Below, one piece after another: positions 22,301 to 31,859 of a stretch of DNA of 64,000 bases (positions are counted from its first letter, which is position 1; each line of letters opens with the position of its first letter). The DNA lies in contig NC_081554.1 of assembly GCF_963082655.1 (NCBI RefSeq), forward strand, positions 50,160,750 through 50,224,749, given 5' to 3'. The notes under the pieces are model-generated. The model was not told the origin of the DNA, made no database searches, and worked only from the letters and a program-made list of their open reading frames with translations. The translations under genes were made by a program, and so were the position numbers. The stretch is from Stomoxys calcitrans. Its lineage: Eukaryota; Arthropoda; Insecta; Diptera; Muscidae.

Positions 22301-25300
22301 ATTCTATATTTGTTTCTCAAATATTAGGTGGTTTATTCACCTTAGGGTGGAGTGATTTAGATATTGTGAGATTTAACACTATTTCCACTTAGGATGAATC
22401 TACGAACGTCTAATCAAGGAACAACCAGGGGACTCGTAACAATAAGAGCTGTTATTTAGGTTGTAGTTTAATGGCAAAGATGCTTCTTCTTAACACATTC
22501 CTTCCCATGTTACTTACTCCGTCCTTCTTAAGGCCATCTATTTACCGTGAAAGGCAAGTATTAGCCCGGCAATGTCACTCAATGTTAGAAAGATAGAAAC
22601 TTAAAATTTGGAGACCAGGCCTCACGGATGCAAAAAAAGAAATGATATCAGGCATGGAAGTCGCCGCCTTTTCCCGCTGGGTATATCCAAATGTGGTCTG
22701 ATGTAGATCATACTTGGTTCTTATATCGAGTGCCCGTGTGCAGCTTACTGTTCTAAATTTCAAAGAAATCGAGCGATAAATGCGGCTTATGTAAGCTGAA
22801 TCCACAGATCGGTATATATAGCTGTATCCAAATTTGGTCCGATTTGAACCATACTCCGTTCAAATATTGGGTGTACGACTGCAACTCACTATTTCAAATT
22901 TCAGAAAATTCGGGAAATAAATGCGGTTTCATGGATTTAAAGCCCTGAATTCGCAGATCTAAATTTCAAAGAAATCTGGCAATTTATAAGCTTTAGACCT
23001 TGAATCCACAGATCGGTCTATATGGCAGCTACATCGTGGTCTCTAGTACAACTCACTGTTCCAAGCTTCAGCCAAATCGGATAATATTTTGGCTTCTACA
23101 GCCATATCGGTTGAAAGATATATGTTCTTTTTTTTCATCGTAACCACACTCAGGTGGTTAAAGTTAAGGATTGGAGGGGGGAAAGCGGTATTAATAAATA
23201 TTGATATTCATCTTATATCTCTGAACGTCGATGCTGGTGGGAAAGACATTCGCCAGAAGTCGATTCCTCATACGAATGGTTCGGGCGAAAAAAGAATTTT
23301 ATCGATAATGCATGGTTAGGTCAACTGGCCAATCAATTACAAACGGTTGTGACTTCTTGGCAAGTCCTGTATTCCTGGTGAATATCCAAAAGTCAGGAAA
23401 AAGAAGCCGGATATCTCAAGAACACACGCCATAAAAATAACGATAGACAGTACAACGTTACCGATATTCCGACGATATTCAAGAGAAGTAATAGAGTTGG
23501 ATACCCTGCTGTCCCTAAGTAGTCCCCTGCTGTGGATGAGAGTTATATTCCATCCTCGGCTTGATGTAGGTAGTATAGATATTAAGAAGATCAGTAGAGG
23601 TGAAATACTTCTTGCACCGCTTAAGAAAGCCCAAACACTTGAGTGCTTCTTTCTACACTCCGAATACGTGTTTTGACCAACACATATCACAATATTTTTT
23701 TTTTCCTCTCCCCATTCAATCTGTATTGGAGGATTTTATTCGAGGGAAAAATTAATTCCTTAGGAGTTTATTTTGGGCTTTTGGGGAGTTTTCAGAATTG
23801 GGCTGTTAGATATGATATTGTAATGCAAATCTAAATTTATGCACTTTTGTTCAAAATCTTAAATTAAGATCCTTATTAGTTTTAATTAGAAAAAGTCGTA
23901 GAAAAAGTTTAAGGTGAAGTTGTGATTGACATACCAGTATAAGTTGATATGACACAAGTTGCTTAAAGCGTTGTTGGGAAATCAACCTTTGCTCCCCTTT
24001 ATTAAAATCGTCTGAGTTTTGTTATTTTGGGTCAATAGAACAGCCTACACATGCCTTTTCTTTGAATCAGAAGTATCAAGTATGTATAGTAAACATCCAA
24101 TAAAGACAAATACCACATTTGTCTTCTGGAATGTTATTGTGTTGAAAAAGCGCCGTCATATAAAAATAGAACTCCTAACTTATGAGGTTACTATTTTTAC
24201 CGTCTAAGTTTCATACTATACGACAATAAGTCTTTGTTAATCAATTTAAGAAGCAATATAAAAAAATTACACACGAAGCAAAATGCAGATAGCGGCAAAA
24301 GGAAAAGATTGTGGGTTGGGTCAAATTAACAAAAATAAAATCAGTAAGGAAAGGCAAAAGTCAACAACAATAATCAATTTTAAGGACTTCGGCGGATGTT
24401 TTCAGACGGGCTACTAAACAATCCGTATCAAATTCGAGCAAGTATGTCCAAACTGTAATACTACGGTTGGCAACATTATTGCAAGATTGGTCAATTAATG
24501 CGCTTGCAGTGGCTCTAGAAGTGAAAATCGGCCGATATACATATATGGCAGCTATATCTAAATATGAACCGATTTCTATAAAATTCACCAGTAATGACGA
24601 GAGTCATAAGATTATCCTTCCTGCCAAATTTCGAGAGAATCGGTAAACAAATGAGCACTTTATTGCAATATTTATCAAAACCTGACGAACATATATGGGA
24701 GCCGTATCTAAATCGGAACCGGTTTCGACCAAACTGATATTGTGGTAGTCGTCGAGCAAAGCGTTGTACAAAATTTTGGCAAGATTGGTCAATAAAAGCG
24801 CTTGCAGTGGCTCTAAAAGTGAAAATCGGGCGATATACATATATGGCAGCTATATCTTAATCTAAACCGATTTCAATGAAATTCACCAATAATGTCGAGA
24901 GTCACAAGAAAATCCTCTCTGCTAAATTTCGATAGAATCGGTTAACAAATGACCACATTATTGCAATAGTAGTCCAAATCGGACGAACATATATATGGCA
25001 GCAATATCCAAATCTGAACCGACTTTTTCCAATTTCAATAAGGTCTATCCCTAGGCCGAGAAACATGTCTATACCAAATTTTAAGACGATCCGACGAAAA
25101 TTGCCACCTGTACTTTATACATAAATTAACAAGGACAGACGGACAAAACTAAATCAAATCAGAAAGTGATTCTGAGTCGATTGGTATACTTATCAATGGG
25201 TCTCCTTCTGGGTGTTGCAAATAAATGGACTTATTTATAATACCCTGTACCGCAATGGTCGTGTAGGATATAAATGTATTTGTCTTAACTTTTTTAAAAA

Positions 25301-27382
25301 GGTTTTCATTTTGCTTTCTTTGCGAAATAGAAGCAAAATCAAAGCCTAATTGGTTTAAGCTGTACAAAGAAATCCTACAATATAAACAAGTAAAGGGTGA
25401 TTTTTTAGCTATTATCTTTTGGCACACGATGTGTCAAAGTAGAATATTTCTGTCGTACGGGGCAATGTGACCGAGTCGTAGTCCTTCTGAAATCGCCCAA
25501 TCAATTGAGGAGTAATTCAATGTCATATCGGGGCATTAGTCTATTCCCCGTGTCTGCATAAGTATTGGAGAGGATAATTGTGACAAGATTTAGGGAAGGT
25601 TACGAGGGGGGTACTTCTCCGTAAAAGTTCGGCTTTCGTGAGGAAAAGAGAACTGTAGATGTCTGTATCCAGAGGCCACCGTAACGCAGAGGTATGCAGG
25701 TCCCCCTATGACGCTGAACGCCTGGGCTCGAATCATGGCAGGGACATCAGAAAATTTTTCAGTGGTGGTTATCCCCTCCTAATGCTGGCGACATTTGTCA
25801 GGTACTTTGCCATGTAAAAACTTCTCCCCAAAGAGGTGTCGCTCTGCGGCACGCCGTTCGGACTCGGCTATGAAAAGGAGATCCCTTATCATTGAGCTTA
25901 AAATTGAATCGGACAGCACTCATTGATTTGTGAGAATTTGGCTTCTGTTCCTTAATGGAATGTTCATGGGCAGAGTTGCAGATGTCTGTATCCATGTACA
26001 GAACTGTGTGAGCGGTTCGAATGCCAAATAAGTCCTTGGCTTATTTGTCGATTTCAAAAGCACGTTTCATTACCTTTCATGGCCTAGTGTACTCACGAGA
26101 TTAAGCGAAATACATTGCAGAGAACCTACTCTCTGGCGTAATTACTTCTGTGATAGAAGAGAATGCATGGTTGGTGCTTGCGCTTAACATGGCCTGGCAC
26201 CCGGCCTGCCCATGTTGTTGCTGTAGCATTTAGTCTTCATTATTTTCGTTGGCTTGTGGTTGTGTTCGATCAGCCATGAGGGTGGCCGCGTTTGTTGAAC
26301 ATGTTGAGTCCCTTGTTGGAGCTGATATGTGTTGCGAAGTCTGTGATGGCTGACGTGTCTTGTATGCTGTCTATAGGTCAGTTTTGGGCGATTTCCTTTT
26401 TATACCCTCCACCATAGGATTGGTGCGGTTTATGGGCTGATGGCATCATTGGACCGTACTTCTTCAAAGATGATGCGAATCGTAACGTAACTGTGAATGG
26501 TGAGCGCTACCGAGAGATGATATCCAACTCGTTTTTTGGACAAAATGCAAGAGCTTGACTTGACATGACAAGTGGTTTCAACTACCAGCACAGAGGTACC
26601 AATGCATCCATCCACAGTTTGGTGCGGTTTATGGGCTGGTGTCATCATTGGACCGTACTTCTTCAAAGATGATGCGAATTGTAACGTAACTGTGGATGAT
26701 GAGCGCTACCGTGAGATGATATCCAATTCTTTTTTTGCTCAAAATGCAAGAGCTTGACTTACATGACATGTGGTTTCAACAAGGCGGTGCCACTTGCCAC
26801 ACAGCAATGTCTATACAGACAAGCTCTCATTTTGGGTGTTTTTTCTTAATTTTCTAAAGTCAATTAATTCACTTTTAGCAGAAATTCTGCTAATGGCTAG
26901 CATAGTTAACTATTAACTAAAATGGCTTTATTGTATAAACTTTAACTACATGGCCCACAAATAATTTTTGCTTTTTCAAATTTTCTCTTCTATTTCCAGC
27001 ACGAAATGATAATGCCCAAAGTTCCACAATGGCATTGCTTGCGCTATTTCAAACATGATGTTTTAATGATGCGTCGTTGTCGTCATTTAAGAGTACCAAC
27101 TGCACCACGTCTGGGTGATGTGAAAAAGTGAGCTCTAATATACAAACAAACAAAAAATATGGTAACTAACTACTCAATGATTTTCTAAATTTTAACCAAA
27201 CCAATTAATTGACACAACAACAAATTAATTGTATTTATCATCGTAACATTATATATTTTTGAAAAATGTTATAACATGTCTTTTCGTTTTGCTCTTTTTC
27301 CAGACTTAGCCAAAGTTCAAATTATAATTTTGTTAAAACGACTGATGGCAAAACAGCGACTGCTAATACCAAAAATAGTTGA
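19318..27382 (+). CDS. Novel small secreted protein, three exons, nested in Wdr75 intron 9
   Basis: Coding exons: 19318-19566, 27000-27127, 27304-27382, giving 151 residues. Exon 1 starts MCSKLFKILISMVIFLGAWL, a clear signal peptide with cleavage likely around VGHC-GPVPK (residues 27-30), then a polar stretch with QARRKKIMNDVNEK. The donor is GTTTGT (phase 0). Exon 2 follows CTATTTCCAG and reads HEMIMPKVPQWHCLRYFKHD, then LMMRRCRHLRVPTAPRLGDV, with donor GTGAGC (phase 2). Exon 3 follows TTTTTCCAG, reads LSQSSNYNFVKTTDGKTATA, and ends NTKNS-stop. Frames agree across both junctions, and AATAAA at 27471 follows the TGA by 89 bases. I do not recognise the family. Cys are few (C2, C29 and two in exon 2) and there are dibasic sites (RRKK, RRCR, KK), so a processed hormone-like or immune-type peptide is conceivable but unproven. 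The link between exon 1 and exon 2 across 7.4 kb of repeats is inferred; exons 2-3 could have another 5' exon. Confidence 0.6.
19740..20225 (-). repeat. Minisatellite array in inverted orientation
   Basis: Units built on CAAATTTCGACGAAATTTTC and TATGAAAATC, the reverse complement of the array at 16600-18840. It follows exon 1 of the nested gene by about 170 bases, so the exon lies between inverted arrays. Confidence 0.75.
20229..20721. mobile_element. TA-flanked MITE with CACTCAGA / TTTGGGTG ends (copy 2)
   Basis: Starts CACTCAGAGAAATTTGTCAG and ends ACTAATTTCTTTGGGTG, with TA on both sides. 493 bp. The left part holds four to five tandem copies of AGTAAAAACAGCAAAAATGC. Related to the copy at 8121-8549 in inverted orientation. 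Confidence 0.7.
20780..21420 (-). pseudogene. Decayed mariner-type transposase, - strand
   Basis: On the - strand, pieces read YKQRLQIIELYYQSECSV, ALFSLSDEANFWINGYVN, WCGLWAVGIIGPYFFKDDAN, LHDMWF and CDLTLLDYFCWDYVK. Order and motifs fit a mariner/Tc1-like DDE transposase. Several stops and frameshifts are visible, so it is inactive. Related to the fragment at 26419-26822. Confidence 0.7.
21455..21962 (+). repeat. Family A repeat, copy A8 (internal units only)
   Basis: Three to four units with CTCTAGAGGGCGCAATTCTC and ATATAAACCGGTCTTGG. Neither terminal hairpin nor left end is present. Confidence 0.7.
21968..22065 (-). mobile_element. SINE family S fragment
   Basis: CCATTAAAGAACGGAGGATA, then ATATCAATGAGTGCAGTCCG; the tail half of the SINE read on the - strand. 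The tRNA-like head is missing. Confidence 0.6.
22066..22559. other. Stretch with no recognised feature
   Basis: AT-rich, no convincing ORF, no match to the repeat families in this window. Confidence 0.35.
22560..23090 (-). repeat. Family B dispersed repeat, fragment
   Basis: Phrases such as CGGTATATATAGCTGTATCC, GATTTGAACCATACTC and CCACAGATCGGTCTATATGG resemble family B/A-type units. There are no intact ends. The ORF at 22575-22805 is a unit translation. Confidence 0.5.
23091..24344. other. Stretch with no recognised feature
   Basis: Contains a 117-codon - strand ORF (23337-23690) without family features, likely the antisense of old element sequence. I cannot assign it. Confidence 0.3.
24345..25272 (+). 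repeat. Family B dispersed repeat, near-complete copy
   Basis: Starts AAGGAAAGGCAAAAGTCAAC. The internal unit, CTTGCAGTGGCTCTAGAAGT... CATATATGGCAGCTATATC... GAGAGTCATAAG, is repeated twice. It ends with AAGTGATTCTGAGTCGATTG, then AATACCCTGTACCGCAATGG and GTAGGATATAAA. Confidence 0.7.
25657..25671. repeat. Target-site duplication of the SINE (left copy)
   Basis: AGATGTCTGTATCCA here and again at 25980-25994, immediately outside the SINE. A perfect 15-bp duplication is characteristic of LINE-mediated retrotransposition. Confidence 0.8.
25672..25979 (+). mobile_element. tRNA-derived SINE (family S), full length, with 15-bp TSD
   Basis: The head GAGGCCACCGTAACGCAGAG carries the A box (GTAACGCAGAGG) and the B box GGGCTCGAATCATGG lies about 45 bases on. 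The body runs through CAGTGGTGGTTATCC, CTTCTCCCCAAAGAGGTGTC and GACTCGGCTATGAAAAGGAG, and the tail ends TTCCTTAATGGAATGTTCAT. The element is about 308 bp. It is the best-preserved copy and the reference for the other fragments. Confidence 0.85.
25980..25994. repeat. Target-site duplication of the SINE (right copy)
   Basis: AGATGTCTGTATCCA, identical to 25657-25671. Confidence 0.8.
26397..26420 (+). repeat. Family A left-end stub
   Basis: TTTATACCCTCCACCATAGG then AT, joined directly to mariner-type sequence. The rest of the family A element is missing. Confidence 0.55.
26419..26822 (+). pseudogene. Mariner-type transposase fragment in tandem duplicate
   Basis: VWCGLWAGVIIGPYFFKDDA and the following ERYREMISNSFF and LHDMWFQQGG-type segments appear twice, starting at about 26420 and 26620 (period about 199 bp). 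The two copies differ at scattered sites. A non-functional fragment. Confidence 0.7.
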
Positions 27383-27470
27383 TTAATTTTCATCATGATA
27401 CGAAGATGTTGCCAGAGAAAATGGTGGATTTGAGGTTAAGAAAAAACTATAACGAAACGTTATAGACTAT

Positions 27471-27476
27471 AATAAA
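27471..27476 (+). promoter_or_regulatory. Poly(A) signal AATAAA for the nested secreted-protein gene
   Basis: AATAAA 89 bases downstream of the TGA at 27380-27382. Further AATAAA-like hexamers occur near 27720-27765. Confidence 0.5.
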
Positions 27477-27819
27477 AAACAATGCTATATGACGTTAAAA
27501 AGAATCGTCCTTTATATTAAGTACAATAATTATTTTGTAAAATCACTGCACACATATAAAACGAGCCAAGTATTCATTCATTGATGTATACATACATATA
27601 TATGTAATTTATTTTTAAAATTAAAAAAAAAATGCCTTTAATGCCTTTGTACTTCATAGCTTTAAGCGGTCATATTCTAGCAAATAAGATTTAATTTATT
27701 TGATATTTCCAAAAATATAATAAAAAAAATAATACGCCTTGATAAATGTAACCCCAAAAATAAATTATAAATTTGGTTTTTGTGTTTGCTGCTGTGCTGG
27801 TTGTTGAATTTATATGGTA

Positions 27820-28580
27820 AACTAGCTGGACAGGGCCCGCTCTGCTGCGCCTTCTTTTACTTTATATGGAAGAAAATTGTCCTTTGAATATTTACAGAAA
27901 CGTGGTATCGTAAGTGTCCTACTCCCAAATATCTTTCATTTGACCCCCAAGATCGGTAAATATGCATGTCCAATTTAGGGATGTTTTCTAGGGAGAGGTG
28001 GTCTCCCAGACACTTAGTCCTGAAAAAATATTAGCAACGTGCTCTACCTGTTGAGATTCCATTGCAGGGCAGCATCTTGCTCTACCTTCAACACCCATTT
28101 TTTTAAACCCCATATTGCCATTGGTCTAAGGGGAGTTTATGGGATGAGGCGTCCCCCAAGCACTTGGCCCCAAAATGGTTTATTAAATTAGTTTTCAAAT
28201 CTTAAATACCTTTCATTTGAGCCACACATATAACCATGATCGGTAAATTCGTATTATATTTCCAAATACCTTTATTTGGCCCCATATTGCGATGGTCAGT
28301 AAATAATTGCTGTTTGTGGGGTGTTTTTGGGGAAAGGGTAGACACCAAGAAAATTGGTTGGATATCAGATACGTTTTCTATTCTAAAATACCTTTCATTT
28401 GAGTCCCATATTGTCGTGATTGGTCAATATATATATTTAGTAGGTTTTGGGGTTGGGGCCCCCCTAAGTACTCCATCCGAAATTTGAACACCAAATTTTT
28501 GAACATAAAACACAAAATTTGGCTTAAATCGCACAACCAACCACCGAGATCTGGCGCTTCTAAAAATTAGGGTAAGGGAA
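27820..28580. repeat. Family C dispersed repeat
   Basis: Repeated sentence-like units: TACCTTTCATTTGAG, CCCATATTGCGATGGTC, GGTTTTGGGGTTGGGGCC, and GAACACCAAATTTTTG. Related blocks are at 38885-39830 and 62640-64000. No coding capacity. Confidence 0.6.
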
Positions 28581-28589
28581 GGGGAGTTA

Positions 28590-29060
28590 CAATAAATGTG
28601 CTTGCAGTGGCTCTAGAAGTGAAAATCGGGTAAAATATATATATGGGAGCTATATCTATATCTGAACCGATTTCTATGAAATGCACCATCAATGTGGAGA
28701 GCCATAAGGAAATACTTCCCGCCAAATTTCTAGTGAATCGCTTAGCAAATGACTACAAAAATGCTATATAAGTCCAAATCGGAGGAAAATATATATCGGA
28801 GCTATATCTAAATCTGTGGCTTAAGAAGTGAAAAACGTGAACATTTTTTACAATTCCTACATTTTGGTACCAATAATGGTACCATATGGTACTTTCTGTG
28901 CAAATGGAGTTAGAGACCTGAAATTTGGCATGAAGGTAAAACTTAGAAATATATGATGGGCGGCTAAATTATTTTTTTACAAATCGAACATTTTCGTACC
29001 AAAATTCATCCATTTGGTACTTTCTTCATAGATGGAGCTAGAGGTCCGAAATTCGGTAGG
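28590..29060 (+). repeat. Family B fragment and associated repeat
   Basis: GTGCTTGCAGTGGCTCTAGA, GAAAATCGGG and GGGAGCTATATCTATATCTG mark family B. From about 28850 a repeat with TTTTGGTACC and GGTACTTTC phrases continues, also seen near 48050-48360. Confidence 0.55.
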
Positions 29061-29539
29061 TAGGTTCAACTAAGAAATAGAAATAGAGTTCCCTCCTATC
29101 TGTCATATCAAGCCTCCACAGTAGTAAAGACCGGCGAGTGGACTATGTGCCTGTAGAGAGTCCAGATAGAACAAAAGGTGTTCACCATAATCCTATGCTA
29201 ACAGGGCAATGGCACAATTAGTGCACAACCGTCTATAACTTCTCATCCTCACAACCTCTGAGTAGTCCGCCTCTTTGTGTGGCCAATGCGATGCGAAAAT
29301 CCTGACATTGCAATGTCGAGTCAGGACCCATATCTGTCGTGAGAGTGCCAATTCTACCCCATCTAAGACAGGTCCCCTGAACACAACAAGTTTTGTCCTT
29401 CTTTTTTCTTTCTGTCGTTTATACCAAGCCCATTAGCTCGACGCATATATGCAACCTGAAACATTTTTGTAATAGTGTAAGGCTGAATTTCTCGTAGATA
29501 TATAAAGTTTGTGTTCGTATGGAATGCTCCATTGGGAAT

Positions 29540-29775
29540 AGCTGCAACGACAGTCGCTGACAATCAGCGATATAGAGCGGAGAGTCTCAGTGAGAGGCCG
29601 CGCTGCGCCGGCTCTTGCACAAACACTGAGTGCCTATGATGCTCGATATGAAAAGGCGAGTTATTGGCGCCTTTAAATAACCAATGACCATCCTGTTGCC
29701 GCGGAGATCGGACCGGAACGAACTTGCTCACCCACAGGAGCTTGACTAGAATCGCCACCTCCACATGCAAATGTG
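29540..29775 (-). repeat. Composite dispersed repeat (shared with 55000 and 60000)
   Basis: GGAGAGTCTCAGTGAGAGGC, CCTTTAAATAACCAATGACC, and GGAGCTTGACTAGAATCGCC occur in inverted orientation near 59940-60370. The three small ORFs here are shadows. Confidence 0.55.
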
Positions 29776-29779
29776 GCTA

Positions 29780-30296
29780 CAACAACAACTGAACAAATCC
29801 GCGTGTTTTGTGGGAGTTGCCAAATTTTATGATGATCAGTTGATAAATGTGCTTGCAAAGGTTCTAGAGGTTAAAATCGGGCGTTACAATTATATGGAAA
29901 CTATATCTAAATCTGAACCGATTTCTGTAAAAATCACCAGTAATTTCGAGAGTCATAAGATAAATGTTCACGCAAAATTTCGTGAGAATCGCTTGACAAA
30001 TGATGAAATTATTGAGGTATTAGTCCAAATCGGACGAACATATATATATATGGGAGCTATATCCAAATCTGAAGCGATTTCAATGAAATTCACCAGTAAT
30101 GTCGAGAGTTGTAAGAGATATCTTCACGCAAAATTTCGTGAGAATCGCTTGACAAATGATGATATTGTTGAGATATTAGTCCAAATCGGACGAACATATA
30201 TATATGGGAGCTATATCCAAATCTGAACCGATTTCTTCGAATTTCAATAGACTTCGTTAGTCTAGGCCAAAAGAAGATGCCTGTACTTAATTTGGA
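29780..30296 (+). repeat. Family B repeat, internal units
   Basis: Three tandem units of about 140 bp with GTGCTTGCAAAGGTTCTAGA, GAACATATATATATATGGGA and AAATTTCGTGAGAATCG. The 153-codon ORF over it is an in-frame reading of the units, not a gene. Confidence 0.65.
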
Positions 30297-30348
30297 TACC
30301 ACCGTGGCGCAGAGGTTTGCATGTCCGCCTATGACGCCGAACGCATGG

Positions 30349-30356
30349 GTTCAAAT
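30349..30356. repeat. 8-bp target-site duplication, left
   Basis: GTTCAAAT, repeated at 31007-31014, directly outside the inserted element. Confidence 0.75.
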
Positions 30357-31006
30357 TTGAGGCGTACACGTGAGTCGTGACTTGTCGTGTGAATCACGCG
30401 TGAGTCACGTGATTCGTGAGTGAGATCCAAATCCAATCACGTGATCGTACGTAACCGTGATTGAATTAAAATTATTCGTGAGTGAGTGAAATCATGCTCA
30501 CGGCACTTATCGCGACTCACAAGAAAATCACGACTCACGAGACACTCACGAGGCTCTAACCAGACGCTCGCGAGGCACTCACGAGAAAATCACGAACAAA
30601 GTTTAAATTTTTTGCATGTTCTCAAATCATACGATAATTTAAACTACGAATCTGTTTACAGATGCATAAAAATGAAAAGAACAAGTAATTGGTTATGCAG
30701 GGCTGATACGTTTTGTACATTTATTTTCGTACGTTCAATTGCGGTATGATTTGAGACGCATGAAAAAAAAATATTTTTCGCTTCATGGAAAAATATTTCT
30801 TTAACCAAGACTGATGAGTTTTTTGTGAGTTGTGATTTTCTCGTGAGTCTTGAATGCCTCGTGAGTGTTACGTCAGTCGTGAGTGTCTCATGAGTCGTGA
30901 TTTTCTCGTGAGTCCTGAGTGCCTCGTGAGTGTCGGGTGAGTCGTGCGTGAGTAAAATTTTCGTTTCGTCTGCGTGGATGGAAAATTACTCACGCGCACA
31001 TCTCTA
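30357..31006. mobile_element. hAT-like non-autonomous foldback element
   Basis: 650 bp with terminal inverted repeats TTGAGGCGTACACGTGAGT (left) and TAGAGATGTGCGCGTGAGT (right end, complemented); 13 of 19 positions agree. It is flanked by the 8-bp duplication GTTCAAAT. An 8-bp TSD and a TAGAG-type end fit the hAT superfamily. The subterminal regions are dense in GTGAGTCGTGA and ACTCACGAG motifs in opposite orientation (30500-30600 and 30820-30960), so it can fold into a long hairpin. No transposase ORF. Confidence 0.7.
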
Positions 31007-31050
31007 GTTCAAATTCCGTGGATGGAAAATTACTCACGCGCACATCTCTA
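31007..31050. repeat. 44-bp tandem duplication of the hAT right end plus TSD
   Basis: GTTCAAATTCCGTGGATGGA... CACATCTCTA at 31007-31050 repeats the segment just before it, so the right end and target duplication occur twice. Confidence 0.7.
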
Positions 31051-31091
31051 GTTCAAATTCCGGCGTGAAAATCAGAAAATTTTACAGCGGT

Positions 31092-31523
31092 GGTTATCCG
31101 TTTACTAATGCTGTCTACATTTGTGAGATATGCTGCCATGTTAAAACTTCTCTACCAAGTGGAGTCACTATGCGGCACACCGTTCAGGGTGTTCTTAAAC
31201 ATTCTTTCTCAATTGTTCCCATGCGGGACCTTGCCAAAAGTCAGGATGGAACCGAAGTCCTACACTTACACTGACCGGGTCAATCCGTTACCGGCTTCTC
31301 CGTTACCGGTTATCCGCTTACTAATGCTGTTTACATTTGTGAGATATGCTGCCATGTTAAAACTTCTCTACCAAGTGGTGTCACTAAGCGGCACCCCGTT
31401 CAGGGTGTTCTTAAACATTCTTTCACAATTGTTCCCATACGGAACCTTGCCAAAAGTCAGGATGGAACCGAAGTCCTACACTTGCACTGACCGGGTCAAT
31501 CCGTTACCAGCTTCTCTGGGATT
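31092..31523. repeat. 216-bp tandem duplication containing SINE body sequence
   Basis: GGTTATCCG... GATATGCTGCCATGTTAAAA... CAGGATGGAACCGAAGTCC... CGGGTCAATCCGTTACC appears at 31092-31307 and 31308-31523 with about 5% difference. The 164-codon ORF across it has no family features. Confidence 0.7.
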
Positions 31524-31654
31524 TTTGCAACCGACTGTAATGGGATTATACTGGGGTGTCCTGACTCCCGTGGTACTAGAATGATGACCACACACTAGAA
31601 ACTGCTTCCAGTTGAACACCAAACGGTTTTGAAATGGTCACCAGTATCCCCTGT

Positions 31655-31850
31655 TCCTAGATGGAATGTTCATCGGAAATTTTCAAAATTCAAATTTCCA
31701 TTAAGGAACAGAGGCAAATTTCTCACATGAGTGTTGTCCGATTCAAGTTTAAGCTCAATGTTAAGGGGCCTCCTTTTTATAGCCGAGTCCAAACGGCATG
31801 CCGCAGTGCAACACCTCTTTGTGGAGAAATTTTAACATGGGAAATTTAGT
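31655..31850 (-). mobile_element. SINE family S fragment
   Basis: AATTTCCATTAAGGAACAGA, then CCGATTCAAGTTTAAGCTCA and TTATAGCCGAGTCC, to TTTTAACATGGG. The tRNA-like head is absent. Confidence 0.65.
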
Positions 31851-31859
31851 ATTAGTACT

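Larger units (their letters stand above)
25480..26170 (+). pseudogene. R1-type non-LTR reverse transcriptase fragment, split by a SINE
   Basis: Before the insertion a frame reads FGFREEKRTVDVCI. After it another reads LGLFVDFKSTFHYLSWPSVL and TRLSEIHCREPTLWRNYF, then CDRRECMVGA. This is the RT core typical of R1-clade elements (a GFR...STxDA motif, then FVDFKxAF). One in-frame stop precedes LGLFVDF, and the SINE at 25672-25979 lies between the two halves. Confidence 0.7.
30297..31200 (+). mobile_element. SINE family S copy interrupted by a hAT-like element
   Basis: The head CACCGTGGCGCAGAGGTTTG with the B box GGGTTCAAAT ends at 30356. The SINE resumes at 31051 with GTTCAAATTCCGGCG and continues AATCAGAAAATTTTACAGCG and GGTGGTTATCCG, then CTGCCATGTTAAAACTTCTC. 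The break falls within the B box. Confidence 0.75.

Noticed and set aside
23337..23690. 117-codon - strand ORF as a membrane protein gene
   Set aside because: No start context, splice signals or recognisable family; hydrophobicity comes from AT-rich composition, and it lies amid repeats.
29765..30226. 153-codon + strand ORF with repeated FRENRLTNDEIIEVLVQIGR-type peptide
   Set aside because: It tracks family B repeat units exactly; a repeat translation, not a gene.
31090..31584. 164-codon + strand ORF with internal duplication
   Set aside because: The duplication is the 216-bp DNA tandem repeat (216 is divisible by 3, which keeps the frame open); the sequence derives from a SINE and other debris.
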